Below, in pieces: positions 6,714 through 15,529 of a stretch of 64,000 nt of DNA (position 1 is its first letter; each line of letters opens with the position of its first letter). The notes under the pieces were generated by a model. The model saw only the letters and a program-made list of their open reading frames with translations, ran no database searches and was not told where the DNA came from. The position numbers were made by a program, and so were the translations under genes. Source of the stretch: Psychrilyobacter piezotolerans (GTDB lineage: Bacteria > Fusobacteriota > Fusobacteriia > Fusobacteriales > Fusobacteriaceae); contig NZ_QUAJ01000012.1 in NCBI RefSeq assembly GCF_003391055.1, positions 29,980-93,979 of the forward strand. The letters run 5' to 3'.

Positions 6714-9299
6714 TTACTTTTCTTCTTTTTTAGCTGCTGCCTTCTTCTTAGTTGCTGTTTTCTTGGCTGGAGCTTTTTTCTTTGCAGGAGGAGCTACTGA
6801 GAGTTCCCCTGTTTCCTTATCTTTCAAGATCTTTCTTGTGTTTTTACAGGTCGGATAGTTACTGCAAGCCAGGAATTTCCCCCTTCTGCTTGCCTTTATC
6901 TCAAACTTGCTGCCGCATTTTTCACAGACCCCGGCTTCTGCTATGAGTTTATCTTCCACAGCTTTTATCTCATCTAAAAGATATTTAATTATTATAACTC
7001 CGTCTTTTTCCTCTAACTGCCCTTCCTTCACCATCTTTTTTATACTGGCCGGCAGGGGAATTCTGATCCCATCAACAGCAAAGTTTTCACTCTCTAAATA
7101 TTCTCCATACCTTCCCTTTTTTAAGGTCATCATAGATCCGTCTTCTGTTTTCATATCGGTATCTTTTTCTTCAAAATATTCGTTCATTTCTAACAATTTT
7201 TCCTTCAGAGCGATCATCTCTACATCTATCTCTATACTCCCGTCTCTCAGAACACCTATGACAGCACTGGACAATGGCAGTCTTTTGTTATCGGTTTCAT
7301 AGTTTTCACTCTCTAGATATTCACCGAATCTACCTTTTTTAAGGTTATATCTCACACCTTTGATCACTATATCTGTAGGTATCCCTCTTTTTATCCTCTC
7401 TCTCTTCTGTACCGTCTCATTGATAAAGATATGACCGTCTTCCAGCTCCTGCTCATCGATCTCCACTGTTTTTAGCGGGATCCTTCCACTGCAGGTTTCA
7501 AAGTGTTCACACTCTAAGTACTTACCAAATCTACCGGTTTTTAAGAGCATCTTCCCTGTACAGCCGTCCACCGGACAGGGCACATCGGATTCAATCCTTC
7601 TGTTGGTGATCTTTTCCACCTCTTTATCAAAGTTATCCAAAGCTTTTTTAAAGTCTGTATAAAATTCCTCCAAAACACTGGTCCACTTTACTTCTCCTTC
7701 TTCGATGGAATCCAGGGCATCTTCCATGCTGGATGTAAATTCTACTCCCAATATTCTTGGGAAATATTTATTTAATATCTTTTCCACATCATAACCTAAC
7801 TTAGTAGGCACAAATGATTTACCCATGAACTCCACATATTCCCTTTTCTTTAAGGTTTCTATGATGGATGCATAGGTAGACGGTCTTCCAATCCCGTCAG
7901 CTTCCAACTTTCTCACCAGTGAAGATTCGGTAAATCTTTTAGGAGGTTTCGTCTCATCTGCCTTTATATTTAATTTTTCCAGCTTTAACTTGTCTCCCTC
8001 TTTAATCACAGGGAAATCAGCTGTTTTTATCTCATCTTCCTCTTTGAATACCTTATAGTATCCGTCAAAGGTTACCCTGTTTACTATCCCTCTGAATTGA
8101 TATTTATCATATTTACTTATCAGGGTAAATTGGTCATATTCCATGGGAGCCAGCTGGGAGATTATAAACCTTTCCCAAATTAACTTATACAATCTGAATT
8201 GATCAGAATTCAGGTATTCTTCGATATTATCCGGTTCCAGATCTATATAGGTAGGTCTCACTGCCTCATGGGCATCCTGGATCTTCTTTTTATCATCTGT
8301 TTTTTTCTTTTTTTCCTTCCCTATATATTTTTCCCCATATTTATCTAAAATAAATTCCTTGGCCTGCCCCTGGGCTTCCTCGGATATCCTGGTAGAGTCA
8401 GTTCTCATATAGGTAATCAGACCTTTCTGAGTTCCGTCTATCTTCAATCCCTCATATAAACTCTGGGCTACTCTCATGGTTTTAGAAGCTGAAAATCCTA
8501 AGTATGATGAGGCCAATTGCTGTAATGTACTTGTTTTTAAGGGCAACGGAGGTTTCTTAGTCTTTTTGGTTATCTCGGTACTGGTCACTTCAAAAGTCGG
8601 AAGTATTTCCAGAGATCTCTTTAACTCCTCCATTTTTTCCTCATCCCACATCTTTATTCCCCTGTCGTCCCCTGATTTATAGAGATTTAGGTCTATATTG
8701 TCACTGAAGTTCCCGCTTACTTCCCAATATTTTTGGGGAATAAATGCCTTTATCTCATCTTCTAAGTCACAGATTAATTTCAATGATACCGACTGGACCC
8801 TTCCTGCACTGGTATTAGAAGAAATTAACTGCCATAAATACGGACTGATAGAATATCCTACTATTCTATCGAGTAATCTCCTTGCCTGTTGTGCATCTAC
8901 CCTGTCTTGATCTATGGTTCTGGGATTTTTTACTGCTTCTCTTATTGCATTTTTAGTTATCTCGTTAAATTCTATCCTGTTTTTTTCCTTTGGATCTAAT
9001 TTTAATATATGAGCTATATGCCAGGCTATAGCTTCCCCTTCCCTGTCCGGATCGGCTGCCAGATATATTTTATCGGATTTCTTTGCCAATGCTCTCAAGT
9101 TTTTGGTTATTTCACCCTTACCCTTTATTGTGGAATAAGAGGGTGTAAAATCATTTTCTATGTCTATTCCCATCTTTGTCTTGGGAAGGTCTCTTATATG
9201 TCCATATGAGGCTGTAACCTCGTAGTTACGTCCTAATATTTTCTTTATAGTGTTTGCCTTTGCCGGCGACTCTACTATAACTAGATTTTTTTTAGCCAC
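6714..9299 (-). CDS. topA: DNA topoisomerase I
   Basis: This type IA topoisomerase relaxes negative supercoils. The Toprim domain (LVIVESPAKANTIKK, DPDREGEAIAWH) is followed by the catalytic core, with active-site tyrosine in GLITYMRTDS near residue 300. The C-terminal zinc-ribbon repeats are only partly cysteine-containing: the first (CPVDGCTGKM...C) and last (CEKCGSKF...C) are intact, and at least two in between have lost their cysteines. A Lys/Ala-rich tail ends the protein. I start at the GTG at 9299, eight bases after GGAG; the longer GTG at 9308 overlaps that site. Confidence 0.96.
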   Translation of the reverse strand: MAKKNLVIVESPAKANTIKKILGRNYEVTASYGHIRDLPKTKMGIDIENDFTPSYSTIKGKGEITKNLRALAKKSDKIYLAADPDREGEAIAWHIAHILKLDPKEKNRIEFNEITKNAIREAVKNPRTIDQDRVDAQQARRLLDRIVGYSISPYLWQLISSNTSAGRVQSVSLKLICDLEDEIKAFIPQKYWEVSGNFSDNIDLNLYKSGDDRGIKMWDEEKMEELKRSLEILPTFEVTSTEITKKTKKPPLPLKTSTLQQLASSYLGFSASKTMRVAQSLYEGLKIDGTQKGLITYMRTDSTRISEEAQGQAKEFILDKYGEKYIGKEKKKKTDDKKKIQDAHEAVRPTYIDLEPDNIEEYLNSDQFRLYKLIWERFIISQLAPMEYDQFTLISKYDKYQFRGIVNRVTFDGYYKVFKEEDEIKTADFPVIKEGDKLKLEKLNIKADETKPPKRFTESSLVRKLEADGIGRPSTYASIIETLKKREYVEFMGKSFVPTKLGYDVEKILNKYFPRILGVEFTSSMEDALDSIEEGEVKWTSVLEEFYTDFKKALDNFDKEVEKITNRRIESDVPCPVDGCTGKMLLKTGRFGKYLECEHFETCSGRIPLKTVEIDEQELEDGHIFINETVQKRERIKRGIPTDIVIKGVRYNLKKGRFGEYLESENYETDNKRLPLSSAVIGVLRDGSIEIDVEMIALKEKLLEMNEYFEEKDTDMKTEDGSMMTLKKGRYGEYLESENFAVDGIRIPLPASIKKMVKEGQLEEKDGVIIIKYLLDEIKAVEDKLIAEAGVCEKCGSKFEIKASRRGKFLACSNYPTCKNTRKILKDKETGELSVAPPAKKKAPAKKTATKKKAAAKKEEK

Positions 9300-9326
9300 T
9301 TCTATCACTCCAATATTTTGTCTTTT

Positions 9327-10382
9327 TCATACTCTTCTATATTTACCACCTGCAACAGCTCTCACAAGTTTTTTTAATTCTAAGTTTGTCAACAATCCCA
9401 AAAGTTTACCTATGGGAACCTTAGTCTCACTTATCAGCTCATCCAAACTTTTTTCTACAACCAGTGCGCTGTAAATCATTTCCTCTTCTGCATCTATGTC
9501 TATACCGATATTGATTTTATTTTCTCCATCCCAGCCATATTCCTCCAGTATATCTTTCCCGCTGGTAATCAGCTTGCCATAGGAGTCTTTTATGAGATTA
9601 TTGTTTCCCTCAAAGGACGGGTAGTTTGGGAATCCCGGGATAACAAACACATCCCTTCCTTCCTCAAAAGCCAGTTTAGCAGTTATGAGACTGCCGCCTT
9701 TTTTATAACTTTCTATCACTGTCACTCCCCTGGTCAGGCCGACTATTATCCTGTTTCTTCTGGGAAAATTATACCTGTCTGGAGGAGTACCCAACGGGTA
9801 TTCACTTATCAGTGTCCCTTCCTTGGATATTCTTTCCCATTCATATTTATTTTCCGGAGGGTAGATCACATCCAATCCGCTTCCTACCACAGCTATGGTG
9901 TTTCCACCCAGGGTTAAGGCTCTCTTATGAGCGGTTACATCTATTCCAGTGGCCAAACCACTGGTTATAGTAACTCCTGCTCCTACTAAATCTCCCACTA
10001 ATCCCTTACATGCAGACTCCCCGTAACTAGTCATCTTCCGTGTTCCCACCACTCCTATGTTTTTTTCATAAAAGGCCATCCTCCCCTTCATATATAGAAA
10101 TACCGGTGGATGGGATATATTTTTTAAATATAACGGATACTCTCTCTCCTTTATAGAAATTGTTTCAATATTTAAATCTAGCATTTTTTCCCTATAAAAA
10201 TCAAGGTTAATTTTATAAGAATTCAAAACTTTGCTGATATCTTCATCTTTAAACCTCATAATTTCACTGTAAAACACCCTGTCATGGAGGAAGATTTCTT
10301 CAAATTCTTCACATAAATTCATCAGTTTAATTATTACACTGTCTCTTACCCCCGCTACTCTCAATTTATACCAAGAATCCAA
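9327..10382 (-). CDS. dprA: DNA-processing protein DprA (Smf)
   Basis: DprA loads RecA on incoming single-stranded DNA during natural transformation. The Rossmann-like core is clear: VGTRKMTSYG, SGLATGIDVTAHKRAL, GSGLDVIYPPEN, SEYPLGTPP, FPRRNRIIVGL and ESYKKGGSLITA. A C-terminal winged-helix region ends the protein. GGAGG is followed after 8 bases by an in-frame TTG at 10382, which I take as the start. The ATG at 10397 precedes that site and the longest frame reaches 10493. It lies just upstream of topA, probably co-transcribed. Confidence 0.92.
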   Translation of the reverse strand: MDSWYKLRVAGVRDSVIIKLMNLCEEFEEIFLHDRVFYSEIMRFKDEDISKVLNSYKINLDFYREKMLDLNIETISIKEREYPLYLKNISHPPVFLYMKGRMAFYEKNIGVVGTRKMTSYGESACKGLVGDLVGAGVTITSGLATGIDVTAHKRALTLGGNTIAVVGSGLDVIYPPENKYEWERISKEGTLISEYPLGTPPDRYNFPRRNRIIVGLTRGVTVIESYKKGGSLITAKLAFEEGRDVFVIPGFPNYPSFEGNNNLIKDSYGKLITSGKDILEEYGWDGENKINIGIDIDAEEEMIYSALVVEKSLDELISETKVPIGKLLGLLTNLELKKLVRAVAGGKYRRV

Positions 10383-10435
10383 AATTCTCACCTCCATGAC
10401 AATTCTAAGTAAATCTAAAATCAAAATCTTTTTTT

Positions 10436-10516
10436 GACACAGATTACACGGATTTTTAAACTTAAATTTACACAGATCTTTTTTTAAAGTCACAAATTAC
10501 ACGAATTTATAAAGTC
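10436..10516. repeat. Degenerate CACAGATTACACAGATT repeats
   Basis: Three imperfect units lie in a row: GACACAGATTACACGGATTT, ATTTACACAGATCTTT and GTCACAAATTACACGAATTT. The same word family occurs at 12724, 28340, 51132 and 52723, always in intergenic DNA. Confidence 0.6.
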
Positions 10517-10581
10517 AAAACAATTCTTTTCATTTTCAATTATCAATTGTTTTTTCTCTGTTCCTAAAAAAACCATCGTGA

Positions 10582-11457
10582 CTAGTTTCTTCCTAACTTA
10601 CTGTAGATGTCTCCTAAATTTTCTCTTATCTTCTTAGAATCAGGGAATTTAGTCTGCGCCTTTTCCAAAATATCCTTGGCACTGCTGTATTTATCCTCTG
10701 CCATATAGATATTTGCCATGGCTATATAGACATTTTCATCCTCCTGGTATATGAGATATTTCTCCATATTTTCTATGGCCTTGCCGTAGTTTCCTTTCAT
10801 CTGGTAGGAGATTCCCAATCCGAGATATCCTCTGTAAAAGTCTGGTTTTGCAGATAAAAGCTCATTATAAAACATGATAGCGGCATCATATTTCCCTAAA
10901 AATCTGGCAGTTGCACCTGCACCGAAATAATTTCTATAATCCCCACTTTCATCCATTTTAAATACAGTATAAGCTCTTTCAAAAGATTTATCATTCATAT
11001 ATATACTTCCCAGGGTATAGATATCCTCGCTGTTTGTATAATTAGTTTTCTTCAGGTAGGTTTCAAACTCCTCAAAATATTCCTCTTTTTTATCATATCC
11101 CCACTTGGAAACATTTTTTTTATCTAAGGTCAGTTTTTTTTGCAGAGCTTTAGTATCTTCAGGATCTAATTTTAAGATCTTTCTATATACTCCCAAGGCT
11201 TTATCTGTCTGGTTCAGGCCCTCATATGATCCGGCTATTCCCCAAAGAGATTCTACATCATCTTTTTTCACCTTAAAGGCACTGAGATAAAAACCCAATG
11301 AGTCATCGTAATTCTCCTCCAAATAAGAGTTCTCCCCTGCGTCCATATACCTTTCATAGGCCGCAAAACTGTCATCTGTTGTTATAAAATCATCTTGAGC
11401 ATCTGCATATCCCATTGAGACTATCCCAACAAATAATATTATCAATAATTTTTTCAT
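10582..11457 (-). CDS. Exported TPR-repeat protein
   Basis: The 291-residue protein starts with a signal peptide (KKLLIILFVGIVSMGYADA). The rest is tetratricopeptide repeats, about six to seven units, recognisable by patterns such as W.IAGSYEGLNQTDKALGVY, YLGLGISYQMKGNYGKAIENM and AMANIYMAEDKYSSAKDIL. TPR folds mediate protein contacts, probably in the periplasm here. The start ATG overlaps the xseA stop by 4 bases, so the two genes are translationally coupled. No specific partner can be named. Confidence 0.8.
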   Translation of the reverse strand: MKKLLIILFVGIVSMGYADAQDDFITTDDSFAAYERYMDAGENSYLEENYDDSLGFYLSAFKVKKDDVESLWGIAGSYEGLNQTDKALGVYRKILKLDPEDTKALQKKLTLDKKNVSKWGYDKKEEYFEEFETYLKKTNYTNSEDIYTLGSIYMNDKSFERAYTVFKMDESGDYRNYFGAGATARFLGKYDAAIMFYNELLSAKPDFYRGYLGLGISYQMKGNYGKAIENMEKYLIYQEDENVYIAMANIYMAEDKYSSAKDILEKAQTKFPDSKKIRENLGDIYSKLGRN

Positions 11458-12656
11458 CTATTTATCTCCTCTACTCTACTGATTACCCTGCCGTCGTGGT
11501 AGATAATCTCTATTTTTTCGTCTTTTTCCAACTCTCCTACACTCTTTATAACCTTATTTCCTGCTTTAGTTATGGTATATCCCCTCTTCAATATCCCCTC
11601 TGGATTCAATGATCTCAGTTTTTCCATCCTCACTTCTAAAAGGTGTTTTTTTCGGGTTAAATTGCTGGAGATAACTTTTTTTAACCTGTCTTCCCTGTCC
11701 ATCAAAAGATTATTCTTATCTACAACAGTCTCCAGGTAACTTCTCAAGATATAACTCCTTCTCAAAGTTTCTAATTTTTCCTTCTTATCCCTGAGGTTGG
11801 CCAGGAGGTTATTATTTAGTTTCTTCCTCCTGTCCTCCAAGGTTTGGATCAATAGGTCTTTTTTTGGAACGACTAATTCCGCTGCATGGGTAGGTGTGGA
11901 AGCCCGGAGGTCTGCTGTCAGATCTGTCAAAAGATTATCTATTTCATGGCCTACAGCTGAAACAATGGGAGTTTTAGTGTTAAAGTATGCCAGGGCCACC
12001 TCTTTTTTATTGAATGACCAAAGGTCTTCTACACTTCCACCACCCCGTCCTGCTATGATCAGGTCTATTTCCTCCATCTTATCCAGGGTTTTTATCCCCT
12101 TTATGATCTCTTTTTCAGATCCTATCCCCTGAACCTTGGCGGGATAGACATAGATATTTATATTTTCATATCTGAGTTTGGCTGTCTTTATTATATCTTT
12201 TACTGCAGCCCCTGTTCCCGAGGTTACTATTCCTATATTTTGAGGCAGTTTTGGGATAGGCAGTTTATATTTTCTATCAAAATAACCGCCTTCAGCCAGC
12301 TCTCTTTTGGTTCTTTCCAGCTCCTCAAAGAGTTTTCCCAGACTTCCCTCTTTCTCCACATGGGCTACCAATATTTGATAATTTCCACTGGCTTCATAGA
12401 GGGTCACCCTCCCAAAAAGTTTTACCTTATCTCCCTCTTTTAAATCCTCTGGTATTTTTTTTAATTTATACCCAAAAGACACGCATTTTACACTGGCCCT
12501 GCTGTCTTTCAGGGTGAAATACAGATGACCGCTCTTATAATAATTTATCCCCGAGATCTCCCCCTTAAGAAAAAAATTATTAAAATTATCGTTCCCCTCT
12601 AAATATTCCTTTACCATCTTATTCATTTGAGTTACTGTAAATATCCTGTCCTTCAT
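11454..12656 (-). CDS. xseA: Exodeoxyribonuclease VII large subunit
   Basis: XseA forms exonuclease VII with XseB. The N-terminal OB fold (FFLKGEISGINYYKSGHLYFTLKD) is followed by the catalytic domain with GIVTSGTGAAVKDI, IIAGRGGGSVEDLWSFN and VSAVGHEIDNLLTD, then a coiled-coil region and a C-terminal stretch with KRGYTI. I start at the ATG at 12656, 10 bases after AGAGGG; the longer frame to 12686 lacks a site. No xseB is visible nearby, although it often lies next to xseA. Confidence 0.94.
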   Translation of the reverse strand: MKDRIFTVTQMNKMVKEYLEGNDNFNNFFLKGEISGINYYKSGHLYFTLKDSRASVKCVSFGYKLKKIPEDLKEGDKVKLFGRVTLYEASGNYQILVAHVEKEGSLGKLFEELERTKRELAEGGYFDRKYKLPIPKLPQNIGIVTSGTGAAVKDIIKTAKLRYENINIYVYPAKVQGIGSEKEIIKGIKTLDKMEEIDLIIAGRGGGSVEDLWSFNKKEVALAYFNTKTPIVSAVGHEIDNLLTDLTADLRASTPTHAAELVVPKKDLLIQTLEDRRKKLNNNLLANLRDKKEKLETLRRSYILRSYLETVVDKNNLLMDREDRLKKVISSNLTRKKHLLEVRMEKLRSLNPEGILKRGYTITKAGNKVIKSVGELEKDEKIEIIYHDGRVISRVEEINR

Positions 12657-12723
12657 ATATTTCAACCCTCTCTTTTTTTCAATCATAAAACATTTTTTTT
12701 TAAAGACTAAACTCTAAATTTTT

Positions 12724-12870
12724 TCTGACACAGATTACACAGATATAAAAATCTGATGTTTATAATTTTTTAGAACACAGAGATTTACAGAGTTATAAAT
12801 TAGAGGTTCACAGAGTTTTTCTCTGCGTATCTTTTTACTGTTTCTCTGTGTAACTCTGTGACTTTCACTT
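12724..12870. repeat. CACAGATTACACAGAT repeat block, both orientations
   Basis: Direct units (CACAGATTACACAGATA, CACAGAGATTTACAGAG, GTTCACAGAG) are followed by the reverse-complement form (CTCTGCG, CTCTGTGTAACTCTGTG). The block as a whole can fold on itself. It fills most of the 261-bp gap upstream of xseA. Confidence 0.6.
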
Positions 12871-12917
12871 TATAAATTATACTTATCAGTTTCTGATTTA
12901 AACTGTTATGCAATTTA

Positions 12918-14378
12918 CTAGATCTCCAATACTTTTATCCCATCTTCCCAAAGGGTGATTTTTTTATCTTCAGATACTTTTATAGCCAAGCCGTATTTGG
13001 ATCCGCTTATTGCTGCTGCCGTCCTGGCTCCCTCTACCTTCTCCTTGCTTCCGTTCATATCTAATTTCACCAGCCTGCCGAATGACAGGAGATTAAATTC
13101 ACTGTCCAGGGTCACAGCTCCATCTACCTTAGATATCAGTTTCAAATATTCGAAATTATGATTTTTTATCCGGGTAATATTCCCATCTTTTAAAACTGTC
13201 CTCCTATATATACTGTCGTCCTCGTTTCCATCTACAAATATTTTTTCCATCTCTTTGTTTTTTACAGTTCTCTCTAGAATTATAAAAAGTCCCCCCTTAC
13301 CTTCTTCCAGGAGGTTTTTAATAAGGCCGACTAAAACATCTACATTCATTATAATGTTTTTAATTATATCTTTTTTCTCTATTTTATCATTAAAAAGGTG
13401 AAATACAAAAGAATCCATATAAAATTTTTCTATAATTAAAAATTTCAATATATGAAAAGATTTTAATTTCCATTTCCCTGCCCTATATGAAAGGTAGTTA
13501 TCTATGGAATTCTGCAGGTATAATTTTAATTCCTTATCTTTAATTTCCATATAGATATATGGGAAAAACTCCCTTTTCTCTCCGTTATAACTATTAAAAA
13601 AAACTTTGGATGAAAGCATCTTCTCATTGGAGTATTCAGCTAATTTTTTTATCTTATCCTCACTGAGCCTGAATCCGGCTTTAAGTTCCGCATCTATACT
13701 GTCTTTATCAATATAGTTTAAAATATTTTTAGATAACAGCGATATGAATGAGATTAAATACCCGTTGTTTTGTTTCCTTAATTTTACCAGCAGCCTCTCT
13801 TTAAACACCGTGTGTTTTTCTTCGTTTATTCCTAATCCATAACCTCGGAAATCACTGCCTATGATTAAAACCAAATTATCCCCGTTCAGCATCTTCAGGG
13901 ATAATTTCTCTTTGAATATCTCCTCTATTTTTTTAGGAGTATCAAAGGGAAGAAAGTCCAGCCCCATCTTTTTTAATTCTTCAGGGATAACTTTTCTATT
14001 TTTAAAGAGTAAGATATTTAAATTTGAATTCTCACCTTCATAAGTTTCGTTGCAGATTCCCTTTATAACATCCATAAAATTCATCTGTTCATTTGTAACT
14101 GTCAGCTTTTCCTTTACCATATGTCCTATTAATTTTTGAGAAAATTCCTCTATCAGATCGGTAAAGTAAACATTGTTATTATCCTCATAGTATTCCTCCA
14201 GGATTATATCTATAATCACAAAAATCTCACCTATATGTTCCAGAGTTTTCTTAATGAATTTAGAATTAAACTCTGGTATAAATTCCACATAATTACCCCG
14301 GGCTTTCAGCTGTAATTTAACTCCTAAAAATTCATCCAGTCTCTCTAAAAATTCCCCATAATAATCTATCTTTTTCAT
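12918..14378 (-). CDS. Unknown 486-residue protein coupled to the alarmone synthetase
   Basis: I do not recognise this protein. It has no signal or membrane helix, and is rich in Lys, Glu, Asn and Ile. The N-terminal half looks alpha-helical; the last ~120 residues are richer in beta-type sequence, with repeated VDG, KDGN and LDSEFNLLSFGRLVKLD patterns ending in TLWEDGIKVLEI. The start overlaps the end of the RelA/SpoT gene by 4 bases, with a strong AGGAGG site, so it is translated with that gene. A role tied to alarmone signalling or DNA damage is inference from position only. Confidence 0.7.
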   Translation of the reverse strand: MKKIDYYGEFLERLDEFLGVKLQLKARGNYVEFIPEFNSKFIKKTLEHIGEIFVIIDIILEEYYEDNNNVYFTDLIEEFSQKLIGHMVKEKLTVTNEQMNFMDVIKGICNETYEGENSNLNILLFKNRKVIPEELKKMGLDFLPFDTPKKIEEIFKEKLSLKMLNGDNLVLIIGSDFRGYGLGINEEKHTVFKERLLVKLRKQNNGYLISFISLLSKNILNYIDKDSIDAELKAGFRLSEDKIKKLAEYSNEKMLSSKVFFNSYNGEKREFFPYIYMEIKDKELKLYLQNSIDNYLSYRAGKWKLKSFHILKFLIIEKFYMDSFVFHLFNDKIEKKDIIKNIIMNVDVLVGLIKNLLEEGKGGLFIILERTVKNKEMEKIFVDGNEDDSIYRRTVLKDGNITRIKNHNFEYLKLISKVDGAVTLDSEFNLLSFGRLVKLDMNGSKEKVEGARTAAAISGSKYGLAIKVSEDKKITLWEDGIKVLEI

Positions 14379-15514
14379 TTAACCTCCTTTTTAGTCCTGA
14401 AAATAATATTCTTCAGTGAATATTTAGCGGGCTTTTTGGATTTATTTTTATATTCCAGATGGTATTTTTCCATCATCTCTGCCATACTCTTTCTCTCATC
14501 ATCAGTTAATATCTTAAACATCTCTAAAAATTTCAACTTCTCACTGAGAGGCTGTCCTCCTAACAATACATAGGCCATGGAATAAAATATACCCCTTTTC
14601 TCCATTGTATTTTCCCCTGTTTCCTGGACTAATTTACTGGATACAAAAATTATTTCTCTTTTTTTAGTCTGCAGTATAGTTTCCAGGTCTCCTATTCTTT
14701 TTAATTTAAAATAATCCAATAATTTTATTATCTCTACAGGCGCCTCCATCCTGCTCTCCTCTTTTAAGTTAAGTTCTGCCAAGGTCTTTCTAAAAAGATT
14801 ATTTAAGATAACATTGTTTTCCATGAAATACTTGATGGTTATATTATTTAACGGGCTGTCACTGGGCATATTTTTCCCCATCTTTATGGAATCATGAACT
14901 TTTTCCTCATATTTTATAAGGTCCTGTTTTATATTTACAAATTCCTTATCTGCTAACTCCAGTAAACTTGCCACCCTGGAGAAACTTCTTATCAGTTCAT
15001 CCGGGATTCCTATCCTGCTTTTATATCCCAAATCATGTTCTATGGTAGCCCAGGTATGCTGCAGCAGACTCCTTATCTGAATTTCAAATCTTATTCCTTT
15101 AAACTTTTTATACTTTTCTTCTGGGGGAAATGACACCACATAGTGCAGGGACAGATATCCAAAAGATCTGGGATCCAATGCTTTTCTTTTATCGATGGTA
15201 TTTTTTTCATCCACCACAAAAAAATCTTTTATTTTTTCAGCTGCTATATCCACCTGGTCTTCCATAAATGTAACTACTCTCACTCCTACGATATCGGTGA
15301 TGTCGGATAACCTCTGGTATTTCCTCCCCTTATCATGGATTTTTTTACTCAAACTTCCCTTGGTTTTTATCCTGAAATCTGTACTTTGAAGTCTGTATTC
15401 TCTATTTTCTATTTCCTTATGAAAGACCTCTTGTATAACCTCTACCATCTCCTTATAGATGGGCAGCATCTTGTCATATTTTTTTAGAAATCTGTCTACT
15501 TTTATATTTTTCAT
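14375..15514 (-). CDS. RelA/SpoT-domain (p)ppGpp synthetase-like protein
   Basis: The N-terminal ~210 residues form a nucleotidyltransferase domain of the RelA/SpoT synthetase family: RIKTKGSLSKKI, SDITDIVGVRVVTF, GYLSLHYVVSF and EIQIRSLLQHTWATIEHDL, with the usual catalytic residues retained. No HD hydrolase, TGS or ACT domain is present, so it resembles small alarmone synthetases (~210 residues) but carries an extra ~170-residue C-terminal part of unknown role. It starts 12 bases after uvrB, at the second of two adjacent ATGs (the first is at 15517). Synthesis of (p)ppGpp from GTP/GDP and ATP is the expected reaction. Confidence 0.82.
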   Translation of the reverse strand: MKNIKVDRFLKKYDKMLPIYKEMVEVIQEVFHKEIENREYRLQSTDFRIKTKGSLSKKIHDKGRKYQRLSDITDIVGVRVVTFMEDQVDIAAEKIKDFFVVDEKNTIDKRKALDPRSFGYLSLHYVVSFPPEEKYKKFKGIRFEIQIRSLLQHTWATIEHDLGYKSRIGIPDELIRSFSRVASLLELADKEFVNIKQDLIKYEEKVHDSIKMGKNMPSDSPLNNITIKYFMENNVILNNLFRKTLAELNLKEESRMEAPVEIIKLLDYFKLKRIGDLETILQTKKREIIFVSSKLVQETGENTMEKRGIFYSMAYVLLGGQPLSEKLKFLEMFKILTDDERKSMAEMMEKYHLEYKNKSKKPAKYSLKNIIFRTKKEVK

Positions 15515-15529
15515 CATTCCTCCTAATGC

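Noticed and set aside
6752..9209. Several plus-strand ORFs opposite topA
   Set aside because: They are reading-frame shadows of an unambiguous topoisomerase gene and lack ribosome sites and recognisable motifs.
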